A stretch of DNA of 36,628 bases from Thiobacillus sp. (GCA_018262815.1 JADFDN010000018.1:1-36628), one strand, 5' to 3'. Positions 23,985-32,290 are shown, counted from the first letter of the stretch. The notes: generated by a model not told the origin, from the letters alone. Program-made: numbers and translations.

Positions 23985-24464
23985 TCAAGCGGTATCCGTT
24001 AATGTTGAGCGAACTTGCTGCTGGATACGCTTGACGACTTCAGCGGAGTCAACTTTGAGAGGAGTCAAGGCGACGTGAATTGCCGAACATCCGACCAACC
24101 AATTCAGCCTATTGATCGTGCGGCTTAACCACCCCATTTGCTGCAGATATTTATCTTGATCTACAAGCTCTAGGCACAGATAGGTTGCCACGCCACCTTT
24201 CCCTACGATGGTGCGTAAGCGGCAGTGTGTGATGTCATGCCAAGGGATACGCCGGAAGGGCCACTTGGCGTATTCAATGTAAGTGGTGGTCAGTACCAAT
24301 ATCGGGTCGGTGGTTGTAAGTTGTTTGAGCAGGAGAAAGATGAAAACCACGCCGAACAGCGTGATCCACCATCCAAATATTAGCGCTACCACGGGGTCTA
24401 AGAGCAAGGCCCTGAAACCAAAATAGGTCAGGATTGCAGCAATAAACAAACCCCATAAATTCAT
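23985..24464 (-). CDS. Small membrane protein of unknown function, AT-richer than neighbours
   Basis: A 159-residue protein with two hydrophobic helices near residues 3-22 and 25-48 (LIFGWWITLFGVVFIFLLL). A soluble domain follows (ILVLTTTYIEYAKWPFRRIPWHDITHCRLRT). The combination of a short hairpin anchor and a PH-like beta domain resembles small STM3941-type membrane proteins, a tentative comparison. Base composition is clearly lower in G+C than the flanks: 29 of 60 bases at 24001-24060 against 45 of 60 at 23521-23580. Codon use is also mixed, so recent acquisition is likely. Its ATG overlaps the stop of the small gene upstream, and gabD begins one base after its stop. Confidence 0.7.
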   Translation of the reverse strand: MNLWGLFIAAILTYFGFRALLLDPVVALIFGWWITLFGVVFIFLLLKQLTTTDPILVLTTTYIEYAKWPFRRIPWHDITHCRLRTIVGKGGVATYLCLELVDQDKYLQQMGWLSRTINRLNWLVGCSAIHVALTPLKVDSAEVVKRIQQQVRSTLTDTA

Positions 24465-24607
24465 GCCCTGGAAAAATGGGCTTCCAGCAAGAGCTCGTCG
24501 CGTTTGGGCTGATCCCGCGCAAACTCGGGCGCTGTTTTCTGGATCGCTTGCTTGTGTTGGAACCTTTTCTTATCTGCCTCCGTGAGTTTCACGACCCCCA
24601 GCACCAT
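24461..24607 (-). CDS. Short polar peptide, possibly a membrane-anchored gene with a broken start
   Basis: Forty-eight residues from ATG 24607, beginning MVLGVVKLTEADKKRFQHKQ and ending LLLEAHFSRA, with its TGA overlapping the ATG of the next gene. The frame stays open upstream back to the stop of the dehydrogenase fragment and there encodes YLLLTPLALISLMVLGVV, a convincing membrane anchor with no in-frame standard start. An ATG at 24651 lies one frame off. A single-base shift would restore a roughly 63-residue anchored protein. So it is either a short gene from 24607 or a frameshifted one. Like its neighbour it is AT-richer than the surroundings. No family is recognised. Confidence 0.5.
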   Translation of the reverse strand: MVLGVVKLTEADKKRFQHKQAIQKTAPEFARDQPKRDELLLEAHFSRA

Positions 24608-24652
24608 TAAGGAGATAAGGGCTAACGGTGTGAGCAGCAGATAACTGACATG

Positions 24653-25006
24653 TCAACTGTTGAAAGGACCGCTCAGCTCTTCGAGCAGGGTGATCAGGAT
24701 TTGCCCGGGAACACCTGCTGCGGATGGTCGATGCACCGTGATGTCGCGTGCTTCACACGCTGCCTTATCGACTACTGCGGTGCCAGTAACAACGATCCGC
24801 TTCAGCTTGTTCAACTGGCCGATCATGCCGGCATCGATCGGGCACGCATGCGTAATCGCTGTCGTCGCCCAGAACAGCCGGGGCACGACGTCGGCCGGCT
24901 CCGTTTCGGGGTACTCACTCCAGTTGTGGTCGAAGCGCGGGATCGGCAGGTCGTCCGCGGTGAAGGCGGCGCGGTCGAGGAAGACGACGCGTTCCTTGCC
25001 GCTCAC
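24653..25006 (-). CDS. Truncated D-2-hydroxyacid dehydrogenase-like protein (N-terminal piece only)
   Basis: A 117-residue protein from a GTG at 25006 that overlaps the stop of the upstream gene (GTGA). It begins SGKERVVFLDRAAFTADDLP, which parallels [16 protein letters not shown] of the full-length enzyme at 34570-35520. Alignment continues weakly to about residue 100 of that protein (LKRIVVTGTAVVDKAACEAR against [20 protein letters not shown]). The entire NAD-binding domain and the catalytic Arg, Glu and His are missing, so it cannot be an active dehydrogenase alone. It may be a decayed remnant or a retained small protein. The AT-richer small genes start right after its stop, suggesting an insertion that replaced the remainder. 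Confidence 0.65.
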   Translation of the reverse strand: MSGKERVVFLDRAAFTADDLPIPRFDHNWSEYPETEPADVVPRLFWATTAITHACPIDAGMIGQLNKLKRIVVTGTAVVDKAACEARDITVHRPSAAGVPGQILITLLEELSGPFNS

Positions 25007-25893
25007 TTGCCGTTGCCGAGATTCTCGCCGGTCAGCCGCTCCAGCGCGCGCATGATGGCCGACGAATCGAGCTCGCTGTCGCCGGCGCCCATCAGCGCGT
25101 TCATCTGCTGCGCGATCAGCGCGGCGCCGGGCAGCGGGGTGGCGGTTTCCTGCGCGTTGTCCATGACGATGGCCATGTCCTTGTGGTGCAGCTTCACCTT
25201 GAAGCCGGGCTTGTAGTTGGCGTCGAGCATGCGCTGGCCGTGGACGTCGAGGATGCGGCTGCCGGCGAAGCCGCCCATCAGCGCCTCGCGCATCTTGACC
25301 GGGTCGACGCCGTTGCGGCGCGCCAGCAGGATGGCTTCGGCGACGCCCTCGAAGGTGAGGCCGACGACGATCTGGTTGCAGCATTTGACGACCTGGCCGG
25401 CGCCATGGCCGCCGACGTGGACGATGTTCTTGCCGAGGATTTCGAACAGCGGGCGCACCTTGTCGAAGATCGGCGCCTCGCCGCCGACCATGATCGACAG
25501 CGTGCCTTCGCGGGCGCCGGTTTCGCCGCCCGACACCGGCGCGTCGAGCATGTGGACGCCGCGTTCGGCCAGCGCGGCGGCGATGCGGCGGGTGGCGGCG
25601 GGTGAGACCGTGCTCATGTCGACGACGATGTGGCCGGGGCGGGCGCCGTGCACCAGGCCGCGGTCGCCGAGGATGATCTGCTCGACGTCGGTGGTGTCGG
25701 AGACGACGGTGAAGGTGATGTCGCATTCGGCCGCGACCTCGGCCGGCGTGCCCTTGCCCAGCGCGCCCATTACCAGGATGGGTTCGATGCGGTCGAAGCG
25801 GCGGCCGTAGACGGTCAGCTGGTGGCCGGCGCGCAGCAGGTTCTCCGCCATGGGGCGGCCCATGATGCCGCTGCCGATGAATCCGATTTTCAT
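25003..25893 (-). CDS. 3-hydroxyacid dehydrogenase, tartronate-semialdehyde reductase/3-HIBDH family
   Basis: A 296-residue beta-hydroxyacid dehydrogenase. It shows the Rossmann motif GFIGSGIMGRPMA, the substrate loop DAPVSGGETGAREGTLSIMVGG and the catalytic lysine in GHGAGQVVKCCNQIVV. GarR/GlxR members reduce tartronate semialdehyde to glycerate; MmsB members oxidise 3-hydroxyisobutyrate. Sequence alone does not separate them. A clear paralogue is at 35614-36492. The ATG overlaps the stop of the AEC transporter gene, and its own stop overlaps the GTG of the truncated dehydrogenase, so three genes are translationally chained. Confidence 0.88.
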   Translation of the reverse strand: MKIGFIGSGIMGRPMAENLLRAGHQLTVYGRRFDRIEPILVMGALGKGTPAEVAAECDITFTVVSDTTDVEQIILGDRGLVHGARPGHIVVDMSTVSPAATRRIAAALAERGVHMLDAPVSGGETGAREGTLSIMVGGEAPIFDKVRPLFEILGKNIVHVGGHGAGQVVKCCNQIVVGLTFEGVAEAILLARRNGVDPVKMREALMGGFAGSRILDVHGQRMLDANYKPGFKVKLHHKDMAIVMDNAQETATPLPGAALIAQQMNALMGAGDSELDSSAIMRALERLTGENLGNGK

Positions 25894-26846
25894 GATGCGA
25901 TGCCTTTCAACAGCCATAACCAGAATGGCAGCGTAACCAATCCGGCCAGTGTTGACCAGCCCATGATCAGGCCCGCCAGGCGGGTGTCGAGACCGAAGCG
26001 GTCGGCCAGCGCGATGACCATCACCATGGTCGGCATGGCCGCCTCCAGCACCGCGGCTTCGGCGGGTTCGCCGAGCCTGCCCGGCCATGCGAGCGCGATG
26101 CCCAGCGCGAACAGCGGCATCAGTGCCAGCTTGATGCCGAGCGCGACGAAAACGGCTTTTTGCGGGCGCAGGTCATGCCAGGGAATGGTGAGCCCCAGCA
26201 CGAACAGCATCAGCGGAATGGTCGGACTGCCGGCCCAGCGCGCGGCTTCCACCAGCGGATCGAGCGCCAGGCCGGAGAGGTTGGCCGCGATGCCGGCGGC
26301 GAAGCCCCACACCGGCGGCAACGTCAGCCACATTCTCAGGAACGAGGTCTGCTCCGCATGATGGCCGCAACGGAACGCGATCCACACGCCGAGCGACCAC
26401 ACCAGCGGCGTGGTGGCGAGCATGTCGGCGAAGAAGGGATAGCGCGCGCCGGATTCGCCGAACACCGTGGTGAGGAAGGGGTAGCCGAAGAACAGCACGT
26501 TGCCGAAGCCGGACGCCAGCATGATCGCGCCGCATTGCGGCGTGGTGAGGCCGCGCCCGAGCGGTGTGGCGAGCAGCACGAGCGCGGCAAGCCCCAGGCC
26601 GAACAGGGTGGCGGCACCGAGGATCAGCGGCACCTGCAGAATGGCGAAATCGACCGTGGCGGTGGCGCCTGCGGCGAAGAACAGCATGGGCGCGAAGAAG
26701 TTGAGCACCAGCCGGTTGATTTCGCCGCGCAGGCCGACGATGGAGATGCCGGTCTGCCAGCGCGGCCAGATGCCGCCGGCGGCGATCAGCAGCGACAGGG
26801 GCAGCAGCGTTTTAAGCAGCAGTTGCTGCGCGAGCTCGGGCGACAT
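25890..26846 (-). CDS. AEC-family (auxin efflux carrier-like) permease
   Basis: A 318-residue inner-membrane protein with about ten hydrophobic helices in two five-helix halves. Family segments include LVLNFFAPMLFFAAGA, GAIMLASGFGNVLFFGYPFL, GSPTIPLMLFVLGLTI and AAMPTMVMVIALADRFGLD. Bacterial AEC proteins such as MdcF and MleP carry malonate, malate or related organic acids, so a small carboxylate is a reasonable guess given the dehydrogenases that follow. It is the first gene of the long minus-strand run and overlaps the reductase gene by four bases. Confidence 0.88.
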   Translation of the reverse strand: MSPELAQQLLLKTLLPLSLLIAAGGIWPRWQTGISIVGLRGEINRLVLNFFAPMLFFAAGATATVDFAILQVPLILGAATLFGLGLAALVLLATPLGRGLTTPQCGAIMLASGFGNVLFFGYPFLTTVFGESGARYPFFADMLATTPLVWSLGVWIAFRCGHHAEQTSFLRMWLTLPPVWGFAAGIAANLSGLALDPLVEAARWAGSPTIPLMLFVLGLTIPWHDLRPQKAVFVALGIKLALMPLFALGIALAWPGRLGEPAEAAVLEAAMPTMVMVIALADRFGLDTRLAGLIMGWSTLAGLVTLPFWLWLLKGIAS

Positions 26847-26913
26847 GCAGGAATGGGCGGGTGACGGGAGCGCTCATCATAGCGCCGTCGAGCGGGCGCG
26901 GATGGCTGCGCGC

Positions 26914-26956
26914 AATGAAATCGGGCGTTCAGGGGCGGGTGCCCGTGAACGCCCGA
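26914..26956 (-). terminator. Probable intrinsic terminator after pbpG-like gene (minus strand)
   Basis: An 11-bp perfect stem (TCGGGCGTTCA 26921-26931 with 26946-26956) is reinforced by GGGC/GCCC pairing in the loop. On the minus strand it is followed by TTTCATT. It begins about 17 bases after the pbpG-like stop at 26973. Confidence 0.65.
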
Positions 26957-26972
26957 GGTGCCGGGGCGGAGA

Positions 26973-27953
26973 TCAGGTGCGCGAGGCGGGGGCGTGACGA
27001 TTGTCGACGCGCAGCAGCGGAGCGGATTCAAGCCATTGCTTGATGCGGGTGGCGTCGCCGGCGCGGCGGTTGGTGCCCTGTGCGTCGAGCAGTACGATGA
27101 TGACATCGCGGTCGGCGACCTGCGCCTGCATCACCAGACAGTGGCCCGCTTCGTTGATGAAGCCGGTTTTCGACAGGCCGATGTGCCAGTCTTCCGCGCG
27201 GGTGAAGCGGTTGGTGTTGTTGAACGCCACCGGGCGATACAGCACGCGCGCTTTCTGGCGCTTTTTCTTCAGCACCACGCGCTGGGTGCCGAGGGTGTAG
27301 TGGCCGGTGGTGCTGATATGGCGGATTTCGGGGTAGTTCTGATGGGCGTAGTCGACGAGTTTGGCGAGGTCGAGCGCTGTCGAGCGGTTGCCGCTCGACA
27401 GTCCGGTGGGCTCGACATACACCGTGTCTTCCATCCCCAGTGCGCGCGCCATGCGGTTCATGGTGGCGACGAAGCGCTCCAGACCGCCCGGATAGGTGCG
27501 CCCGAGAGCGTGAGCGGCACGGTTGTCGGAAGCGATCAGGGCCAGATGCAGCAGCTGGCCGCGCGTATAGCTGGAACCGATGGCCAGGCGCGACCCCGTG
27601 CCCTTGAGGGTGTCGCGGTCGGCAGAGGTGATGGTGATCTTTTCGTCCAGCGGCTGGTCGGCGTCCATCACCAGCATCGCGGTCATCAGCTTGGTGATCG
27701 AGGCGATCGGAGTCTGCAGGGTGGCGTTTTTCGCCAGCAGGGGCTGGCCGCTCGCCTGGTCGTATACCAGCACCGATTGCGCACTCAGTTCCGGCATCGG
27801 CGCGAAGTCGGGCGCCGATTGCGGAGTGGGCTGCGGGGTGCCGATCTGGTTGCTCCACTGCAGGGAGGCCTGGCCATCGAACGCGGCGGCGCCCGTGTGG
27901 AGACATAAAACAATCAATCCGGACAGTACGGCTTTCATATGCATTTGCTTCAT
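26973..27953 (-). CDS. pbpG: D-alanyl-D-alanine endopeptidase, PBP7/PbpG-type (S11 family)
   Basis: A 326-residue periplasmic penicillin-binding protein. The three S11 motifs are intact: SxxK at ASITKLMTAM (Ser85), SxN at LIASDNRAAHALG and KTG at GLSKTGFINEAGHC. A signal peptide (MKAVLSGLIVLCLHTGAAA) precedes a proline-rich linker. PBP7 cleaves peptide cross-links in peptidoglycan. It is shorter than DacA and lacks an obvious C-terminal amphipathic anchor, as expected for PbpG. Starts at 27953, 27944 and 27938 all give a usable signal peptide, and no ribosome-binding site decides between them. It is divergent from the histidine kinase gene. Confidence 0.88.
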   Translation of the reverse strand: MKQMHMKAVLSGLIVLCLHTGAAAFDGQASLQWSNQIGTPQPTPQSAPDFAPMPELSAQSVLVYDQASGQPLLAKNATLQTPIASITKLMTAMLVMDADQPLDEKITITSADRDTLKGTGSRLAIGSSYTRGQLLHLALIASDNRAAHALGRTYPGGLERFVATMNRMARALGMEDTVYVEPTGLSSGNRSTALDLAKLVDYAHQNYPEIRHISTTGHYTLGTQRVVLKKKRQKARVLYRPVAFNNTNRFTRAEDWHIGLSKTGFINEAGHCLVMQAQVADRDVIIVLLDAQGTNRRAGDATRIKQWLESAPLLRVDNRHAPASRT

Positions 27954-28057
27954 TGAAGGGCGGCAGGAATGTAACACCATGGGCACCCTACGGACATCCT
28001 GATCAAAACTTGAAAACAACAGTTCAAGGCCGGAGCCCAAATATTTTAGGCTGTAGA

Positions 28058-28087
28058 TTGACGGTGTAGCAAATTTCATTATATATA
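28058..28087 (+). promoter_or_regulatory. Sigma-70-like promoter for the histidine kinase gene
   Basis: TTGACG at 28058-28063 is followed after 16 bases by TATATA (28080-28085) or after 18 bases by TATATA (28082-28087), in a locally AT-rich stretch. Transcription would start at about 28092-28095, almost at the ATG at 28096, so the mRNA would be leaderless or nearly so. Confidence 0.6.
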
Positions 28088-28095
28088 GCAATGAC

Positions 28096-30051
28096 ATGCG
28101 AGAACTTTCGAATAATTTACTAAAGAAATCGGAGCTAACAGCGTGTCTGTGTGCCCCCGGCGTGGTGGCCGAGGCGCTGGAGCAACTGATGCGGGGCGAA
28201 GTGGCCCGCCCGGAATTCGCCGCCTGCGTGCGGTGCGATCCGGTGCTGGCGCTGCGCATCCGGCTGTTGCCGGCCGATTTCGGCAGCCAGCAGGATTTGC
28301 TGCGTGCGCTGCTGCTGGCAGCGCCGGTTGCGGCCGGCGCTGTACAGGCAGCCTATGCGGCACGCTGGCGGCAGTCGATTGCCGTTGCGCAGTTGTCGCA
28401 GATGCTCGCGGCGCGCGCCGGGGTGGCCGATGCCGATACTGCCTGGACTGCGGGCCTGATCCACAATCTGCCGGATTATCTCGACCCGGAGGCGACGGCG
28501 CAGGCCGCCGACTGGCTCGGCGAACTCGACGCCGAGGGCTGGCTGGGGGACGCGGCTCGATACCACGCCGAGCCGCTGGCGCTCGGGCGCGCGGCGCATC
28601 CGCTGGTACGCATCGTCCAGCTGGCCTATCAGCTCGCCACCCGCGCCGATGCGGTGGACAGCGTGGATGTGCGCGCCGCGCTCGCCGCGCTGCAGATCGG
28701 CGCCGGCGAAGCCGCCCAGCTGCTGGCAGACAGCCAGTCGCAGGTGTACCAGCTGGCCCAGCGCTTCGGCCTGGCCGATGCCGTGGTCTCCACGCAGAGC
28801 GCAGGACTCGACCGTCTTGCCCGCCTCTATGCGGGCCAGGCGGCGCAATCGGCGCTGCATGGCCACTTTCGCCGGGCGCAGGGGGCCGAGCAGGTGTTTG
28901 CCCTGCTGCGCGACGCGTTGCGCGTGCTGTTCGGCATCGAACGGGCTTGCCTGTTTGCGCCCGCCGCCGACGGCAGCCTGCGGGTGACACCGTTGATTCC
29001 GGCGCCCTCCGGACTGGGCGCGCTGGCGATTCCGCCGGATGACGGACATTCGGCGCTGCCGCGTGCCCTGACGCGCAACGCGCCGCAGCAGTTCGAGCGC
29101 GGCGAGGCGGATGCGGCGCTGGCCGACGAGCAGATTGCCCGCCTGCTCGGCGTGTCGCGTTTTCTGTGCCAGCCGCTGGCCCTGCACGATGGTCGTATCG
29201 GCGTGCTGGTGGCCGGCGATGCCTTGTCGGGCCTGAACATGTCGCCGCTGTGGCGATTCACCCTCGCCGAATGCGCCGAAGCGGCGGCGCCGGTGCCGGC
29301 CCTCGTCGCGCCGGCCGCAAGCGCTGCGCCGAGCGACGCCATTCCGCGCGACCGGGTGCGGCGCGCCGTTCATGAAGTCGCCAATCCGCTCACCATCATG
29401 CGCAATTACGTCAACCTGCTGTCCGACCGCCTGGGAGCGGATTCGTCGGTGCAGCGCGATCTCGGCATCATCGGCGACGAGATCGAGCGGGTTGCGCGCA
29501 TCGTGCGCGGCATCACCTCGGCCGAGGAGGCCAGTCTTCCGGCCGCGTCGCTGGAACTGGCGTCGGTCAACAGCGTCGTCTCCGAACTGGTGCGAATGGC
29601 GCTCGGTACGCTGTTCACGCCCAATAAGGTCAATGTGCAGATCGACCTCAATCCCGACGTGCCGCCGATGCCGCTGCAAAAGGACCTGCTGAAGCAGGTG
29701 CTGTTCAACCTGGCGAAGAACGCGGTCGAGGCCATGCACGCCGGCGGCCACCTCAAGTTCACCACCCGGATGGTGATGGCCGACGGCCAGCGCCAGGTCG
29801 AAATCGAAGTGGCCGACACCGGTCCCGGATTGCCCGCCGCGGTGGCGTCGCATCTGTTCGAACCCGTGGTCAGCGAAAAGGGCGGCGATCACGCCGGGCT
29901 CGGCCTGACCATCAGCCGCAGCCTGGTGGAGCGCATGAACGGCCTCCTCAGCTGCACCAGCACGCCGCAAGGCACCCAGTTCCTGATCCGGCTGCCCACC
30001 CTGCAGAACGGCCAGGCTCCGCTCACGACAACACGCTACGGGTCCATGTAA
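28096..30051 (+). CDS. HDOD-GAF-like sensor histidine kinase
   Basis: A 651-residue soluble kinase with no membrane helix. Residues about 15-225 resemble an HDOD domain (FAACVRCDPVLALRIRLLP, TAWTAGLIHNLPDYLD). Residues about 265-395 look like a GAF sensor (VFALLRDALRVLFGIERACLF, LCQPLALHDGRIGVLVAGD). Residues about 420-640 are the transmitter: H-box HEVANPLTIM with His426, N-box NLAKNAVEAM, DTGPGLP and HAGLGLTISRSLVE. It therefore senses an intracellular signal and should phosphorylate a partner; the REC-PAS-GGDEF-EAL protein starting 25 bases later is the obvious one. No ribosome-binding site precedes the ATG, which fits the near-leaderless promoter. Confidence 0.88.
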   Translation: MRELSNNLLKKSELTACLCAPGVVAEALEQLMRGEVARPEFAACVRCDPVLALRIRLLPADFGSQQDLLRALLLAAPVAAGAVQAAYAARWRQSIAVAQLSQMLAARAGVADADTAWTAGLIHNLPDYLDPEATAQAADWLGELDAEGWLGDAARYHAEPLALGRAAHPLVRIVQLAYQLATRADAVDSVDVRAALAALQIGAGEAAQLLADSQSQVYQLAQRFGLADAVVSTQSAGLDRLARLYAGQAAQSALHGHFRRAQGAEQVFALLRDALRVLFGIERACLFAPAADGSLRVTPLIPAPSGLGALAIPPDDGHSALPRALTRNAPQQFERGEADAALADEQIARLLGVSRFLCQPLALHDGRIGVLVAGDALSGLNMSPLWRFTLAECAEAAAPVPALVAPAASAAPSDAIPRDRVRRAVHEVANPLTIMRNYVNLLSDRLGADSSVQRDLGIIGDEIERVARIVRGITSAEEASLPAASLELASVNSVVSELVRMALGTLFTPNKVNVQIDLNPDVPPMPLQKDLLKQVLFNLAKNAVEAMHAGGHLKFTTRMVMADGQRQVEIEVADTGPGLPAAVASHLFEPVVSEKGGDHAGLGLTISRSLVERMNGLLSCTSTPQGTQFLIRLPTLQNGQAPLTTTRYGSM

Positions 30052-30076
30052 CCCGGCTGCTCAAGGAGAAACCCCC

Positions 30077-32281
30077 ATGTCCGACGATCCCATCGAGTCC
30101 CCCCCACGCAGCACCGTCAGCAGCTTTCCTGCGCGGCCGCGCCTGCTGGTGGTGGACGACGAGCCGCTGATTCTGGAAGGCCTCTCGCGCCTGCTCGCTT
30201 CGCGCGACTACGACGTGGTGACCGCCAACGGCGGTTGCGACGCCCTGATCGCCATCGGCAAGCAGCAGTTCGATGCGATCCTGCTCGACCTGGGGATGCC
30301 GGACCTCAACGGCAACGAGGTGCTGCGCTTCGTGGCCGACCGTGCCGCCGATACGCCGGTGATCGTGGTGTCCGGCGACAGCACCATCGATGCGGCGATC
30401 CGCGCGCTGCGCGGCGGCGCCGCCGACTTCGTGCGCAAGCCCTACGAACCCGAGGAACTGCTGCGCCGAGTCGACAACACGCTGACCCGGCGCCGGCTGG
30501 AAAAGGAAAACAACCATATCCTGCAGCGCCTGCAGCAGTCGGAAAAGTGGCACCGTTTCCTGGTCAACAGCTCGCCCGACTTCATCTACACGCTGGATTT
30601 CGACGGCCGCTTCACCTTCGTCAACGATCGCGTCGAAAGCCTGCTCGGCTACCGCAGCGAAGAACTGCTGGGCCAGCACTACAGCCTGGTGATCCACGAG
30701 GACGACATCGCGCGCGCCGAACACGTGTTCAACGAGCGCCGCGCCGGCGACCGCAGCGCACGCAACATCGAAATCCGCCTCAAGTGCAACCCGGGGATGC
30801 GCCGTCCGCGCCTGATGAACGGCCGCTGCAAGTCGGTCGAGCTCACCGCCACCGGCATGTACGACGAAGAGGCCAGCCCGTTCGAGCAGCGCTTCATCGG
30901 CAGCTACGGCGTCGCCAAGGACGTCACCGAACGCAAGCAGGCCGAGGAAACCGTGCATTACCAGGCCTATCACGACCTGCTCACCGGGCTGCCCAACCGC
31001 GCGCTGTTCCGGGACCACCTCGGCCTCATGCTGGCGCAGGCCAAGCGCAACCAGAAACCGCTGGCGGTGCTGAGCCTCGATCTCGACCATTTCAAGGTCA
31101 TCAACGACTCGCTCGGCCACACCATCGGCGACGAGCTGCTGCTCGCGGTGGGCACCCGGCTGCGCCAGTGCCTGCGCGAAGGCGACACGCTCGCGCGCCT
31201 GGGCGGTGACGAATTCGCGGTGCTGCTGCCCACCCTGGTGTCGCGCGGCGACGTCGAGCAGATCTGCCGCAAGATCATCCAGGTGCTGTCCAAGCCGGTG
31301 TACGTCAAGGGCCACGAGATCTACATCTCGGTCAGCATCGGCGCCTGCGTCGCGCCGGATGACGGCGACATGATCGACAGCCTGATCCGCCAGGCCGAAA
31401 TCGCGATGTACCAGGCCAAATCGCAGGGCCGCAGCCGGCTGCAGTTCTGGGAGTCGGGCATGCAGGCGCCCTATTCCGAACGGATGCAGATCGAGGCGGA
31501 CCTGCGCCGCGCGCTGGCGCGCAACGAATTCGTGCTGTTCTACCAGCCGCAGGTCGACACCATCACCGGCGAAGTGCGCGGCTTCGAGGCGCTCCTGCGC
31601 TGGTGGCACCCGCAGCGCGGCCTGCTGACCCCGGCCGATTTCATCCCGGTGGCCGAGGAATCCGGCGTCATCGTCCCGATCGGCGACTGGGTGCTGCGCC
31701 AGGCCAGCTCGCAGATGGCCGACTGGCGCAAGGCCGGGCTGCCGCTGGTGAGGCTGTCGGTCAACATCTCCGCGCGCCAGCTCGAGAATCCCGACTTCGT
31801 CGACAGCGTCATGCGCGCGGTGCAGGTGTATTCGCTGGACGGTCACCAGATGGAGCTGGAGATCACCGAGAGCCTGCTGATGCGCGATTTCGAGGCCAAT
31901 GCGATCAAGCTCGGGCGCCTGTCAGCGTCCGGCATCCGCCTTGCCATCGACGATTTCGGCACCGGCTACAGTTCGTTCAAGTACCTGTCGCGCTTCCCCA
32001 TCCACACGCTCAAGATCGACCAGTCCTTCGTGCAGGATCTCGGCCGCGAAGAGAATATGTCCATCGTCAACGCCATGGTTGCGATGGGCCGCGGGATGAA
32101 CCTCAACGTGGTCGCCGAAGGCGTCGAAACCGAAGCGCAGCGCGCCTGCCTGCAGCAGATGCAGTGCCATGAAGTGCAGGGCTTTTATTACAGCGTGCCG
32201 CTTTCGGGCCACGAGGCTACCGCCTTGCTGAGCGAACATGGGCGCGGCTTCGGCCAGGCCGGACATCGGGCGGCGGGCTGA
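30077..32281 (+). CDS. REC-PAS-GGDEF-EAL response regulator for c-di-GMP
   Basis: A 734-residue cytoplasmic protein. Residues 20-135 are a receiver (LLVVDDEP; phospho-acceptor Asp71 in LLDLGMPD; KPYEP). Residues about 155-285 are a PAS domain (FLVNSSPDFIYTLD, GSYGVAKDVTERKQ). A GGDEF cyclase domain follows with an intact motif at 376-380 and an upstream I-site REGD for product inhibition. The EAL phosphodiesterase domain starts with E504-A-L and keeps NISARQL, EITES, AIDDFGTGYSS, KIDQSFV and AEGVET. Both activities could therefore be real. AAGGAG precedes the ATG. It is very likely phosphorylated by the adjacent kinase, giving signal-controlled c-di-GMP levels. Confidence 0.93.
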   Translation: MSDDPIESPPRSTVSSFPARPRLLVVDDEPLILEGLSRLLASRDYDVVTANGGCDALIAIGKQQFDAILLDLGMPDLNGNEVLRFVADRAADTPVIVVSGDSTIDAAIRALRGGAADFVRKPYEPEELLRRVDNTLTRRRLEKENNHILQRLQQSEKWHRFLVNSSPDFIYTLDFDGRFTFVNDRVESLLGYRSEELLGQHYSLVIHEDDIARAEHVFNERRAGDRSARNIEIRLKCNPGMRRPRLMNGRCKSVELTATGMYDEEASPFEQRFIGSYGVAKDVTERKQAEETVHYQAYHDLLTGLPNRALFRDHLGLMLAQAKRNQKPLAVLSLDLDHFKVINDSLGHTIGDELLLAVGTRLRQCLREGDTLARLGGDEFAVLLPTLVSRGDVEQICRKIIQVLSKPVYVKGHEIYISVSIGACVAPDDGDMIDSLIRQAEIAMYQAKSQGRSRLQFWESGMQAPYSERMQIEADLRRALARNEFVLFYQPQVDTITGEVRGFEALLRWWHPQRGLLTPADFIPVAEESGVIVPIGDWVLRQASSQMADWRKAGLPLVRLSVNISARQLENPDFVDSVMRAVQVYSLDGHQMELEITESLLMRDFEANAIKLGRLSASGIRLAIDDFGTGYSSFKYLSRFPIHTLKIDQSFVQDLGREENMSIVNAMVAMGRGMNLNVVAEGVETEAQRACLQQMQCHEVQGFYYSVPLSGHEATALLSEHGRGFGQAGHRAAG

Positions 32282-32290
32282 CTTCGATTC

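Noticed and set aside
28135-31846. Two long minus-strand open frames antisense to the kinase and GGDEF-EAL genes
   Set aside because: Composition is that of shadow frames, and the plus-strand proteins carry all the expected catalytic motifs.
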